From NCBI GenBank assembly GCA_030038475.1, contig JASHOU010000099.1, positions 1 through 48,900 of the forward strand: DNA of 48,900 nt, given 5' to 3'. The number at the start of each line of letters is the position of its first letter. The first letter of the stretch is position 1. This stretch comes from Terriglobales bacterium. Lineage in GTDB: Bacteria > Acidobacteriota > Terriglobia > Terriglobales > Acidobacteriaceae. Positions 15,429-23,325 of the stretch are shown in pieces. The notes under the pieces were generated by a model. The model was not told the DNA's origin, made no database searches, and saw only the letters and a program-made list of their open reading frames with translations. Both the position numbers and the translations under genes were made by a program.

Positions 15429-16586
15429 TCAATCGCAGGCGCTGCGGCCGGCAGGGTCGAAGCGCTCCATTTGCGCCTCGCGTTGGCTGCTGAAGCGGCC
15501 GTCGGGAGTTTTGCCATACTGCTCTTCGCCGGGACAATAATAGAGCGCGGTATGCGGATCGACCCACACCTCGATGTTAGGATCCCCGCCCTGCAAGTGA
15601 ACCACTGGAGCGGGAGCCTCGGCGATACCAAGCGTGATCAGCGCCCGTTGCCAGGGGCGAAGCACGGCCCGTCGTGGCACCGTCGCCGCTGGCCACATCA
15701 GTGCCAGCAAGGCCACCAGGATCGCGGCAGCTAGATAAAGGTTGGCGCGATGAAAACTGATCTTCACCGAGAAGTCGGTAAGACGACGCCAATAACTTCT
15801 GTTATCGTCGGCGTCGCCGGAGTGCATCGAATCTTCGCTTTCGGATAATTGCAGCACTTGGGCAATCAGATCTGGGTCTTCCAAGGCTAAGTCTTCTGAA
15901 CCTAAGACTTCCGAAGCTGACTCGTTTGGCGTCGAATCTTCTTCCACCACCCGTCCTTGCGCTTCCTGCGCTAACTCTCGCGGCATCGACTGCGGGCGAG
16001 CACTGGCAATCGTATCGTTACTCGCTACGGATGCGAATGCGTCGCGCGCGGGATCGGCGAAAACCGGCTTCTCGAAAACGTCGTGCACGTTTCCGGGCAT
16101 GGACTGAGCTTTCGTTTCACGGGCTATCTCTTTTGCTGGAGCTGGAACGGCAAGGCCATCTCTGGCAGAATCGCGTGGCGACCGAACTGGCCTAACCTCA
16201 CCAATTTTTTTCGTTGCCTCGATGGGCTCGGCTGCCGGCTCCAGCCACCCCTGCTCCTGACTCATCAGCCACATCGAAGCCCAATTGCGCTGCAAGCGCT
16301 CGCCCGGACGAAACTCGTCAAGACTACAGGTCGGGCAGCGCGATGCGCCGGTCGGCTTCTGCGCTCCGCAATGCGGGCAAACGTTTTTGGCTTCAGCTTC
16401 GGGAACGGCCTCGGGTTCTCTTGGTGGAGTTTGAGCCAGTCTCCGGCGGTCGTTATGTTCCTGGATGGTGAAGGCGGCAGCCAACAGATCCTGAAAGGAC
16501 TGCTCGTCCAGCCTCGGCTGAGGCCGTGTCAGGTTAGAACCGGTGACGGACATGGCATTGGGGGGACGAGCAACACTTGCACTCAT
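15429..16586 (-). CDS. Zinc-ribbon membrane protein of unknown function
   Basis: The 385-residue protein has, near residue 70, a rubredoxin-like zinc ribbon with two CPxC knuckles (CPHCGAQKPTGASRCPTC) followed by SLDEFRPGERLQRNWASMW. A long acidic, low-complexity middle follows (many Glu/Ser/Pro), then one membrane helix (about 285-305, LYLAAAILVALLALMW). The last 50 residues form a compact domain with VWVDPHTALYYCPGEEQYG and KTPDGRFSSQREA. From memory, this V-W-V...Y..PG..YGkT..G...s..eA motif recurs in secreted or anchored acidobacterial proteins; its role is unknown. The predicted topology puts the zinc ribbon in the cytoplasm and the C-terminal domain outside. The start at 16586 is chosen by position; an in-frame ATG at 16670 is possible. 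Transcribed before a cytochrome c gene. Confidence 0.75.
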   Translation of the reverse strand: MSASVARPPNAMSVTGSNLTRPQPRLDEQSFQDLLAAAFTIQEHNDRRRLAQTPPREPEAVPEAEAKNVCPHCGAQKPTGASRCPTCSLDEFRPGERLQRNWASMWLMSQEQGWLEPAAEPIEATKKIGEVRPVRSPRDSARDGLAVPAPAKEIARETKAQSMPGNVHDVFEKPVFADPARDAFASVASNDTIASARPQSMPRELAQEAQGRVVEEDSTPNESASEVLGSEDLALEDPDLIAQVLQLSESEDSMHSGDADDNRSYWRRLTDFSVKISFHRANLYLAAAILVALLALMWPAATVPRRAVLRPWQRALITLGIAEAPAPVVHLQGGDPNIEVWVDPHTALYYCPGEEQYGKTPDGRFSSQREAQMERFDPAGRSACD

Positions 16587-16712
16587 CTTAATTGTAGTGC
16601 AATTCCGGGGCCGTGGGAACGCAAGAAAAATGAGGCGGTTTTGGGACGGATTCCCAAATGGGAGCGCCATTCTGGACAGCCTTCATGAGAAAGGTCTAAG
16701 ACTTGGCGTGGA

Positions 16713-16735
16713 AAGTGTAAGTTAGAAGTGTAAGT
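16713..16735. repeat. Direct repeat upstream of the tandem LuxR genes
   Basis: AAGTGTAAGT occurs at 16713-16722 and again at 16726-16735, a 13-bp period, in the divergent promoter region between the zinc-ribbon gene and the first LuxR-type gene. Confidence 0.5.
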
Positions 16736-16756
16736 ACGTGCTTTTACGGGTATTCC

Positions 16757-16782
16757 CGAACAGCGAAAAATTGGCGAACAGC
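16757..16782. repeat. Second direct repeat upstream of the tandem LuxR genes
   Basis: CGAACAGC occurs at 16757-16764 and 16775-16782, 18 bp apart. Together with the repeat at 16713 this is the most repeat-dense stretch of the divergent promoter. Confidence 0.4.
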
Positions 16783-16846
16783 TTGCTTCTGGGTAGGGCG
16801 GGTCGTGACCCCAAGACTGAACGATAAGGAGCAGACAAAAAAGCCA

Positions 16847-17089
16847 ATGATCAATCTTAATGAGATCAAGATAACGCCGCGCGATCAGCAGGTGCTGCGC
16901 TTGTTGGTGCAGGGCTGCAGCAACAAAGAAATCGCCAGCCATTTAAACATCAGTCCGCGTACCGTGAAACAGCACTTGCGCACGCTGTTTTTGCGCGCGG
17001 GCATCAAAGAAGGCCGCAAGCGAGTGAAGCTGGCCACCGCTATGTTCATCAAGGAGCAGATGCCACCATGCAACCACGTGATCGGCTAA
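16847..17089 (+). CDS. HTH-only LuxR/GerE-type DNA-binding protein, first of a pair
   Basis: The 80-residue protein is almost entirely a LuxR-type helix-turn-helix: ITPRDQQVLRLLVQGCSNKEIASHLNISPRTVKQHLRTLFLRAGI. The T.RE..VL-like start, the NKEIA scaffold and the recognition helix SPRTVKQHL are all present. There is no receiver, autoinducer or sensor domain, so activity must be set by expression, partner binding or another protein. The ATG at 16847 has AAGGAG 15 nt upstream; a GTG at 16805 would add 14 residues and lacks a site. The gene overlaps the next one by 22 bp, and the ribosome site of the second gene lies inside this one, so the two are translationally coupled and probably made in fixed ratio. 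Confidence 0.85.
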   Translation: MINLNEIKITPRDQQVLRLLVQGCSNKEIASHLNISPRTVKQHLRTLFLRAGIKEGRKRVKLATAMFIKEQMPPCNHVIG

Positions 17090-17409
17090 CCGCCAAAGAA
17101 ATTCAAGTAGCGACCCTGGTGTGGCAGGGTCTCACCAACAAAGATATTGCGCGGGTGCTGATTACCAGCGAGCAGGTAGTCAAAAACTATCTGCGCACCG
17201 CCTTCGACAAACTGGGAGTGTGGACCCGGCTCGAGCTGGCCCTCTATGTGGCCAGCCACGGCGGCGCAAACTGGCGCGGCCAACTGGGCAATGGGCTGCT
17301 GCCACCCGCCGGGGCAGATTGGGGAGCACCCGGAGGTGATGGCATTGCTGCGGCGGAGAGAACGCGGGCAATCAAGACCTCCGCGGCGGTCTCGGGAGCG
17401 ACTCGCTAA
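17068..17409 (+). CDS. HTH-only LuxR/GerE-type DNA-binding protein, second of a pair
   Basis: The 113-residue protein carries a LuxR-type helix-turn-helix at its N-terminus: LTAKEIQVATLVWQGLTNKDIARVLITSEQVVKNYLRTAFDKLGV. The recognition helix is SEQVVKNYLRT, clearly different from SPRTVKQHLRT in the preceding protein, so the two probably have different DNA preferences or a heterodimer reads an asymmetric site. A Gly/Ala/Pro-rich tail of about 45 residues follows and shows no known domain. AAGGAG at 17051-17056 gives a good 11-nt spacing to the ATG. The small size and absence of a receiver domain suggest a late-branching pair of solo regulators. Confidence 0.85.
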   Translation: MQPRDRLTAKEIQVATLVWQGLTNKDIARVLITSEQVVKNYLRTAFDKLGVWTRLELALYVASHGGANWRGQLGNGLLPPAGADWGAPGGDGIAAAERTRAIKTSAAVSGATR

Positions 17410-17429
17410 AGCTGCACCGCCCCCACCCG

Positions 17430-17445
17430 CGGTTTACAGAAACCG
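17430..17445. other. Small hairpin after the LuxR pair
   Basis: CGGTTT pairs with AAACCG around an ACAG loop, 20 bp after the stop codon of the second LuxR gene. There is no T-tract, so it is only a possible weak terminator or processing site. Confidence 0.35.
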
Positions 17446-17587
17446 AGGTCAGGTCGGGTTGGAAGTGTACTGGCCTGCTATCCGCGACGGAAACAGTTTG
17501 CACAGCGGCCCGGGCGCAACTCCGTCGGTGCCAGCTGCGTTGCCGTCGAGCGCCGTTTCTAAATAACATTGTTTTCAGGTAAATAGA

Positions 17588-17603
17588 ATTGTGTTGTGAC
17601 AAT
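17588..17603. promoter_or_regulatory. ATTGT-N6-ACAAT palindrome in an AT-rich stretch
   Basis: ATTGTGTTGTGACAAT is an inverted repeat with 5-bp arms, 85 bp before the hypothetical gene at 17688 and inside an unusually AT-rich island. A similar palindrome overlaps the promoter at 45430. Confidence 0.35.
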
Positions 17604-17687
17604 GCAGCTGTCCGCGCGGAATGCGTCCGGCTGCTCCCTTCCCGGTAATCAAATTGCTCGCCTGCTGGCGAACCACTTTGTTTTCGC

Positions 17688-18101
17688 ATGGGTATGGGTT
17701 ACAAAGATACTTTCTGGATGGCCTGCGATTCGACTGAGAATCTCCGCGCCGAATACGGGCCATTCCATACTCGGGAAGAAGCTGAGAACGAAGCGCGCAA
17801 GCTCGGCTTTGGCTACCTGCTGCGCTATGAGCACATTCTCGGCGCCGACGAGGAGATCGAAGAGGTGCGCTGCATCTTCATCGAGCTACAGGATGTGCAA
17901 ACCCCTCCCAGGCCGGGCGTAACTTTTCACACCCGCTGCGCCAGTTGCGGCGAGGCCGCGGTGCACGAGCGATCATGGCAGGCCGAAGTCTGGGCCGATA
18001 TCCATGAATTCGAGCATACTCGCCACAAAGTCAGACTTTTCGAACATGCCCGCGGCGAAGGTCTCAAAGAAATCGCCGATTGGCGCGGATACGCGGCCTG
18101 A
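17688..18101 (+). CDS. Hypothetical protein with a CxxC pair
   Basis: The 137-residue soluble protein is not recognised. It begins GMGYKDTFWMACDSTENLRAEYGPFHTREEAENEARKLGFGYLLRYEHI, which looks like a small alpha/beta domain in which a stretch of the form YGPF.TREEAE.EA..LG is often seen in proteins that place an aromatic residue over a substrate or DNA. The middle has a CASCG motif that could bind metal together with His935-type neighbours HTR and HER, but only two cysteines are present. No signal peptide or membrane helix is visible. Two start codons (ATG at 17688 and 17694) are possible. The gene is convergent with zwf, separated by a palindrome. Function unknown. Confidence 0.65.
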   Translation: MGMGYKDTFWMACDSTENLRAEYGPFHTREEAENEARKLGFGYLLRYEHILGADEEIEEVRCIFIELQDVQTPPRPGVTFHTRCASCGEAAVHERSWQAEVWADIHEFEHTRHKVRLFEHARGEGLKEIADWRGYAA

Positions 18102-18111
18102 GTGTCGGTCG

Positions 18112-18131
18112 AGCGGACCCTCTTGTCCGCT
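18112..18131. terminator. Palindrome between convergent genes, possible bidirectional terminator
   Basis: AGCGGAC pairs with GTCCGCT around a CCTCTT loop. It lies between two convergent genes, 10 bp after one stop codon and 80 bp before the other. It has the look of a REP-type palindrome reused as a terminator; there is no T-tract on the plus strand. Confidence 0.45.
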
Positions 18132-18211
18132 GCTGCAACTTCCTGAACCAAAATCCGGCGGAAGCCCCGACTTCCAATCCAGCCCGCTGATATCTGAGAG
18201 GTTCCGGTGCA

Positions 18212-19771
18212 TCACTTTTCGAAGTCTCGCCAGCGCCGGCCGTCGCGCTCCAGCAGTTCGTCGGATTCCTTCGGACCCCAGGTCCCCGCCGGATAGTTGG
18301 GGAAATTGCGCGGCGGCAGCGCCTTCCACACGTCGAGCGCGGGATTAACGATGCTCCAGCCGGCCTCCACCATATCGGCGCGCTGAAATAGCGTGGCGTC
18401 TCCGATCATGCAGTCGTGCAGCAGGCGTTCATAGCCCGTCGAAGAACTGACCCCGAAATAATCGGAGTACTCGAAATCCATATTGACTTCGCCTAGCTGC
18501 ATGGTCGTTCCCGGCGTTTTGGCGGCGAAGCGCAGCGAGATGCCTTCCTCCGGTTGAATGTGCAGCACGAGCTGGTTGGGCATCATGTTTTCCACCTGAG
18601 TGTCGCGGAAAAGCATGAACGGTGCGCGGCGGAACTGGATGACGACATGTGTGTTGCGCCCGGGCAGGCGCTTGCCGGTCCGCAAGTAAAAAGGAACTCC
18701 CGCCCAGCGCCAGTTATCGATCAGCAGGCGCATGGCAACGAAGGTTTCGGTGCGCGAGTCCGGCGGAACGCCTTCTTCGGAGCGGTAGGCGGGCACGCGC
18801 TCGCCGTCGACCATGCCTTCGCCGTATTGCCCACGCACGGTTTTGCTGAGCACGTCCTCGTCGCTGAAGGGCTGAATCGCGTGCAGGATTTTCGCCTGCT
18901 CGTCGCGCACCGCGTTCGCCTCGAATGAAACCGGTGGTTCCATCGCGCTCAAGGTGATGAGCTGCATGATATGGTTCGGCACCATATCGCGCGTGGCTCC
19001 CGCCTGGTCGTAGTAGCCGCCACGCTTCTCGACGCCGACAGTCTCCGCCACCGAAATCTGCACATGGTCGATATAACGCCGGTTCCAGATCGGCTCGAAG
19101 ATTCCATTGGCGAAACGCAGCGCCAAAATGTTCTGCACCGTTTCTTTTCCCAGATAGTGATCGATGCGATAGATCTGGTGTTCGGCGGCGACCTTTAAGA
19201 GATGCTGGTTCAGATCCTTCGCCGAATCCAGGTCGTGGCCGAAGGGCTTTTCGATGATCACGCGCCGCCAGTGGCTGTTTTCCTCGTTCATCAGGCCGAC
19301 TTTCGCCAGATGCTCCACGATGCTGCCGAAATAATTGGGCGCGGTAGCGAGATAAAAAAAATAGTTGCCGTGGGAGTTGTGCTCCTGGTCAACCTTGGCA
19401 ACCTTTTCTTTCACCTTCTCGTAAGTGGCAGGGTCGTTGAAATCTCCGTTGATATAACTGATGCGGCAGACAAACCACTCCCACAAATCGTTGTCGATCG
19501 GGCCGGTGGCGAACTTCTTGAACTCCTCCGTAACCTTCTTGCGCTCGTCTTCATCGCTCCGCGGAGTGCGGCCCAGACCGATGATCGCGAATTCACGCGA
19601 CAGCAATTGCTGGCTGGCGAGATTGTAGAGCGCGGGAATCAGCTTGCGCCGGGTGAGGTCGCCGGAGAATCCAAAGATCACCATCACACACGGATCGGCG
19701 ATCCGTCCGGTGCGAGGTTTGACGGCTGCTGGCAGGGTTTCTGTCTGGGCCATTGCTCCTCGTTTTGTCAT
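18212..19771 (-). CDS. zwf: Glucose-6-phosphate 1-dehydrogenase
   Basis: This enzyme oxidises glucose 6-phosphate to 6-phosphogluconolactone, the entry to the oxidative pentose phosphate and Entner-Doudoroff routes, and makes NADPH. The 519-residue protein has the dinucleotide motif [10 protein letters not shown] (about 34-43), EKPFGHD (174-180) and the active-site signature RIDHYLGKE (202-210) with its catalytic His. The nucleotide loop has GFSGDL instead of the common GASGDL. It is the last gene of a three-gene minus-strand operon after transketolase and transaldolase, 35 bp behind the latter. An in-frame ATG at 19753 gives a 6-residue shorter protein and is preceded at close distance by GAGGAG. 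No gnd or pgl gene is present in the window. Confidence 0.97.
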   Translation of the reverse strand: MTKRGAMAQTETLPAAVKPRTGRIADPCVMVIFGFSGDLTRRKLIPALYNLASQQLLSREFAIIGLGRTPRSDEDERKKVTEEFKKFATGPIDNDLWEWFVCRISYINGDFNDPATYEKVKEKVAKVDQEHNSHGNYFFYLATAPNYFGSIVEHLAKVGLMNEENSHWRRVIIEKPFGHDLDSAKDLNQHLLKVAAEHQIYRIDHYLGKETVQNILALRFANGIFEPIWNRRYIDHVQISVAETVGVEKRGGYYDQAGATRDMVPNHIMQLITLSAMEPPVSFEANAVRDEQAKILHAIQPFSDEDVLSKTVRGQYGEGMVDGERVPAYRSEEGVPPDSRTETFVAMRLLIDNWRWAGVPFYLRTGKRLPGRNTHVVIQFRRAPFMLFRDTQVENMMPNQLVLHIQPEEGISLRFAAKTPGTTMQLGEVNMDFEYSDYFGVSSSTGYERLLHDCMIGDATLFQRADMVEAGWSIVNPALDVWKALPPRNFPNYPAGTWGPKESDELLERDGRRWRDFEK

Positions 19772-19806
19772 GCTGGGAACTGCGCGCTACCCTGCGGCGA
19801 ACCGCT

Positions 19807-20958
19807 TCACTTCATCGTCTTCTCGACCGCCGCAAGCAATTGGTCGAAGGACTCCGCAAAAAGCTTCACGCCGTCGGCTGTCAGCTTGTCGGTCGCCTCT
19901 TTCATCACGATACCAGCACCGGCCAGATCGCCCATGGTTTTGCGCGCTCCGCCCACATCCTCGGTCAGGCTCAGCCGCGGCTTGCCATGCTCGCGGAAGT
20001 CCTGGAGCGTCGCCGGTGGAACCGTGTTGACCGTATCGGGACCAATCAATTCTTCAACGTACATCACATCGCGATACTTCGGATTCTTCGTGCTCGTGCT
20101 CGCCCACAGCACGCGCTGCGTTTGCGCGCCCTTGGCAGCCAGCGCCTTCCAGCGTGCAGCAGAAAAGATGCGGCCGTAAGCTTCATACGTGAGCTTGCCG
20201 TTGGCAATCGCAACCTTGCCAAGCAGACTCTCCAGCTTGGCTTTGCGTCCCGCATCGGTCTCCTTTTTCAGCTTGTCGTTGATCTGCGAGTCGATCAGCG
20301 TATCGATGCGGCTGATGAAGAAGCTCGCCACGCTGGCTATTCTGCTGATATCGCCGCCGCTCGAAGCGAATTTCTCGACCCCATCGATATATGCCGCCGC
20401 GACTTCTTCGTAGACCTCCTGTGCGAACAGTAGCGTGACGTTGACGTTGATGCCCTCGCTGATGAGCTGGCGAATTGCCGGAATGCCCTCGGCCGTTCCC
20501 GGCACCTTGATCATCACATTGTCACGGGAAACCATCTTCCACAGGCGGCGCGCCTCCTGGAGCGTTCCGTTGGTATCGTGCGCAAGATACGGTGACACTT
20601 CCAGGCTCACATAGCCGTCGCGCTTTTTCGTGTTTTGGTAGATCGCACGAAGCGTGTCAGCCGCGGTCTGAATATCGCGGATCGCCAGCAGCTCGTAGCG
20701 GCCTTTGGCGTCGAGGTCCGACCGGCCGGTGAGCGAATCGAGAAAATCCTTGTATTCGTTGGAAGCGATCGCCTTTTCGAAAATCGAAGGGTTCGAAGTC
20801 ATGCCGCGCAGGCCGTCTTCGCTGATCAAGCGCTTGAGTTCTCCGCTTTCGAGCAGGTCGCGTCGAATGTAGTCCAGCCAGATCGACTGGCCAAAGGTTT
20901 GAAGCTGAATGAGAGGATTAACGGCTTTTGCAGTTTCGAGAGTGCCAACAGGATTCAT
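19807..20958 (-). CDS. tal: Transaldolase
   Basis: Transaldolase transfers a dihydroxyacetone unit from sedoheptulose 7-phosphate to glyceraldehyde 3-phosphate in the non-oxidative pentose phosphate pathway. The 383-residue length fits the long transaldolase type found in actinobacteria and cyanobacteria. The Schiff-base lysine is Lys151 in DNVMIKVPGTAEG; other family segments are GMTSNPSIFEKAI (about 52-64), YVSLEVSPYLAHDT and STKNPKYRDVMYVEELIGPDTVNTVP near the C-terminus. GAGGAGAAG stands directly before the ATG. It is the middle gene of the tkt-tal-zwf operon, 127 bp after tkt and 35 bp before zwf, which ties it to oxidative NADPH production. Confidence 0.97.
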   Translation of the reverse strand: MNPVGTLETAKAVNPLIQLQTFGQSIWLDYIRRDLLESGELKRLISEDGLRGMTSNPSIFEKAIASNEYKDFLDSLTGRSDLDAKGRYELLAIRDIQTAADTLRAIYQNTKKRDGYVSLEVSPYLAHDTNGTLQEARRLWKMVSRDNVMIKVPGTAEGIPAIRQLISEGINVNVTLLFAQEVYEEVAAAYIDGVEKFASSGGDISRIASVASFFISRIDTLIDSQINDKLKKETDAGRKAKLESLLGKVAIANGKLTYEAYGRIFSAARWKALAAKGAQTQRVLWASTSTKNPKYRDVMYVEELIGPDTVNTVPPATLQDFREHGKPRLSLTEDVGGARKTMGDLAGAGIVMKEATDKLTADGVKLFAESFDQLLAAVEKTMK

Positions 20959-21085
20959 AACTTCTCCTCATCTGAACCAGGCAGCAGAATATTTGCCTGA
21001 GATTAATAGATTGTTATTGCATAGTCGGTCCCAACCTGGTGCAACAACAACATGATTCAGCAAGAAATCGCAATCCGCTTGATGG

Positions 21086-23167
21086 TTACTTGCCAAGCTG
21101 CCTACGCGCAGCTTCCACGACCGCGTCAACTGTAAAACCGAATTTCTTCTGCACATCCTTGATCGGCGCCGACGCTCCAAAAGTCGTCATGCCCAGGACG
21201 TGCCCCTTCGGTCCAACATATTTCGACCAGCCAAAAACCGATGCCATCTCGACCGCAACTCGTGCACTGATATCGGGTGGAATCACCTGGTCGCGGTAAC
21301 TCTGATCCTGACGTTCGAACAAATCCCACGACGGCATGGAAACGACGCGCGCGCGAATACCTTCCGTTTTTAGTTTTTCGTAGGCGTCGATGCAGAGATA
21401 GACTTCGCTGCCCGTGGCCATTAGAATGACCTGGGGCTTACCGCCTTCGGCATCCGCCAGGATATAAGCTCCGCGCGCCACGCCCGCCGCCGGCGCATAT
21501 TTTGTGCGGTCAAAAGTCGACACCGCTTGCCGCGTCAAAACTAGCGCCACTGGTTGCTCCCTCAGCTTCATGATGACTTTCCACGCCTCAAGCACCTCGT
21601 TGGCATCGGCAGGACGCAGCGTCATCAAACCGGGAACCGCCCGCATAGTGATCAGTTGCTCAATGGGTTGGTGCGTGGGTCCGTCTTCGCCGAGGCCGAT
21701 AGAGTCGTGAGTCAAAATCCAGATCGACGGCACCTCCATCAGCGATGAAAGCCGAATCGGCATCTTCATGTAGTCGGTGAAGATAAAGAAAGTTGATCCG
21801 TACGCGCGCAGTTTCGACAGCGCCATCCCGTTGACGATCGCGCCCATGCTGTGCTCGCGAATTCCGAAATGAAAGTTGCGCGCATTGTAATGATTGGCTT
21901 CAAAATCTCCCGCTCCATCGAAGGTGAGCCGCGTTTTCGTCGATGGATACAAATCGGCCGAGCCGCCCATCAGCCAGGGATCATTCTTCGCAATTGCGTT
22001 GAGCACTCTCGAAGACGAATCGCGAGTCGCCAGCCCCTTCGCATCCGCAGCGAACACAGGCAGTTCCTTATCCCACCCCTCGGCCGGTTCGTGACGCTTC
22101 ATGCGTTCATACTGCGCCGCCAACTCCGGGTACTGCGCGCTGTATTTGCTGTAAAGCGCATTCCACTGGCTGCTCAACTGGCCGCTGCGCTTGCCCATTA
22201 CGTCGCGGAAATTTTCCCGCACTCCATCAGGAACGAGAAACTTCGCGTCTTCCGGCCACCCATAAAAGCGCTTCGTCAGTTTCACTTCTTCTTCGCCGAG
22301 CGCCTCGCCATGCGCTTCTTTCGTATCTTGCCGGTGCGGCGAGCCATAACCGATAAGGCTGTCAACGATGATCAGCTTCGGCCGATCCTTCACGCCGAGC
22401 GCGTGACTATACGCATCGGCCAGCGCCCCAAGATCGTTGGCATCGTGAACGTGCTGCACATCCCAGCCATACGCCTTGAATCGTGCCGCCACATCTTCGT
22501 CGTACGCGAGATTGGTATTGCCTTCAATGGTGATGTGATTGTTGTCGTAGATCCAGCAAAGATTCGAAAGTTTCAAATGTCCGGCGATCGAGGCCGCTTC
22601 CGAGGAAATTCCTTCCATCATGTCGCCGTCGCCGCAGAACGTCCAGATGTTGTAGTTGAAGATTTCGAATCCCGGACGGTTGAAATACTCCGCCAGCCAG
22701 CGCTCCGCAATCGCCATGCCCACGCTATTGCCCACACCCTGGCCGAGCGGCCCGGTGGTGGTTTCAACGCCCGTGGTCAATCCGTATTCGGGATGCCCGG
22801 GAGTCTTGCTCCCGATCTGCCGGAAATTCTTAATCTCATCCAAAGACAGCGCCGGCGTCGAAAGAATCTTGCCGTCGCGACTCGCTTCCCGAATACCGGT
22901 TAGGTAAATCAAGGAATACAGCAACATCGAAGCGTGGCCGTTGGAGAGGATGAATCGGTCGCGGTTCGGCCAAAGCGGATCTGCGGGGTCGTACCGCAAA
23001 AACTGCTGCCACAGGCAATAAGCCACGGGAGCGAGCGCCATCGGCGTGCCGGGATGCCCCGAATTCGCCTTCTGCACCGCATCCATTGAAAGGGTCCGAA
23101 TGGTATTGATGCACAACAAGTCCAGTTGCGTACCGGTGGTCGCGACGGATTGCTCACTGACTGCCAT
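21086..23167 (-). CDS. tkt: Transketolase
   Basis: This thiamine diphosphate enzyme moves two-carbon units between ketose and aldose phosphates. The 693-residue protein has the full three-domain layout. The N-terminal domain shows KANSGHPGTPMALAPVAY (about 33-50), SNGHASMLLYSL and the ThDP motif GDGDMMEGISSEAASIAGHL (179-198), ending NNHITIEGNT. The middle domain has GIREHSMGAIVNGMAL with the catalytic Glu region, then THDSIGLGEDGPTHQP. The C-terminal domain carries VILMATGSEVYLCIDAYEKL. AAGGAG lies 7 nt before the ATG. It is the first gene of the tkt-tal-zwf operon; the 158-bp region upstream holds an inverted repeat that may be an operator. Confidence 0.98.
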   Translation of the reverse strand: MAVSEQSVATTGTQLDLLCINTIRTLSMDAVQKANSGHPGTPMALAPVAYCLWQQFLRYDPADPLWPNRDRFILSNGHASMLLYSLIYLTGIREASRDGKILSTPALSLDEIKNFRQIGSKTPGHPEYGLTTGVETTTGPLGQGVGNSVGMAIAERWLAEYFNRPGFEIFNYNIWTFCGDGDMMEGISSEAASIAGHLKLSNLCWIYDNNHITIEGNTNLAYDEDVAARFKAYGWDVQHVHDANDLGALADAYSHALGVKDRPKLIIVDSLIGYGSPHRQDTKEAHGEALGEEEVKLTKRFYGWPEDAKFLVPDGVRENFRDVMGKRSGQLSSQWNALYSKYSAQYPELAAQYERMKRHEPAEGWDKELPVFAADAKGLATRDSSSRVLNAIAKNDPWLMGGSADLYPSTKTRLTFDGAGDFEANHYNARNFHFGIREHSMGAIVNGMALSKLRAYGSTFFIFTDYMKMPIRLSSLMEVPSIWILTHDSIGLGEDGPTHQPIEQLITMRAVPGLMTLRPADANEVLEAWKVIMKLREQPVALVLTRQAVSTFDRTKYAPAAGVARGAYILADAEGGKPQVILMATGSEVYLCIDAYEKLKTEGIRARVVSMPSWDLFERQDQSYRDQVIPPDISARVAVEMASVFGWSKYVGPKGHVLGMTTFGASAPIKDVQKKFGFTVDAVVEAARRQLGK

Positions 23168-23242
23168 CGATGTTCTCCTTGTCCCTGCAAATCAGCCCGG
23201 AATTACCCCGTTAGCGAATTTAGATGAAGAGAATGGCAAATA

Positions 23243-23258
23243 GATACACTGCTGTATC
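23243..23258. promoter_or_regulatory. Candidate operator upstream of the tkt-tal-zwf operon
   Basis: GATACACTGCTGTATC is an inverted repeat with perfect 6-bp arms, 75 bp before the tkt start. On the minus strand a TAAAAT hexamer (23260-23265) directly precedes it, so a bound repressor would cover the start-site region. The -35 part is poor, so the promoter itself is uncertain. Confidence 0.4.
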
Positions 23259-23325
23259 GATTTTAAGTTTACATCGAGATTAAAAACCGTAGCGGGCGGG
23301 TGGGCCGTGCGAACGGGATCGGACT

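Noticed and set aside
21851-22903. 350-codon plus-strand frame inside transketolase
   Set aside because: Complement of a strongly conserved enzyme; His/Arg-rich with no domain.
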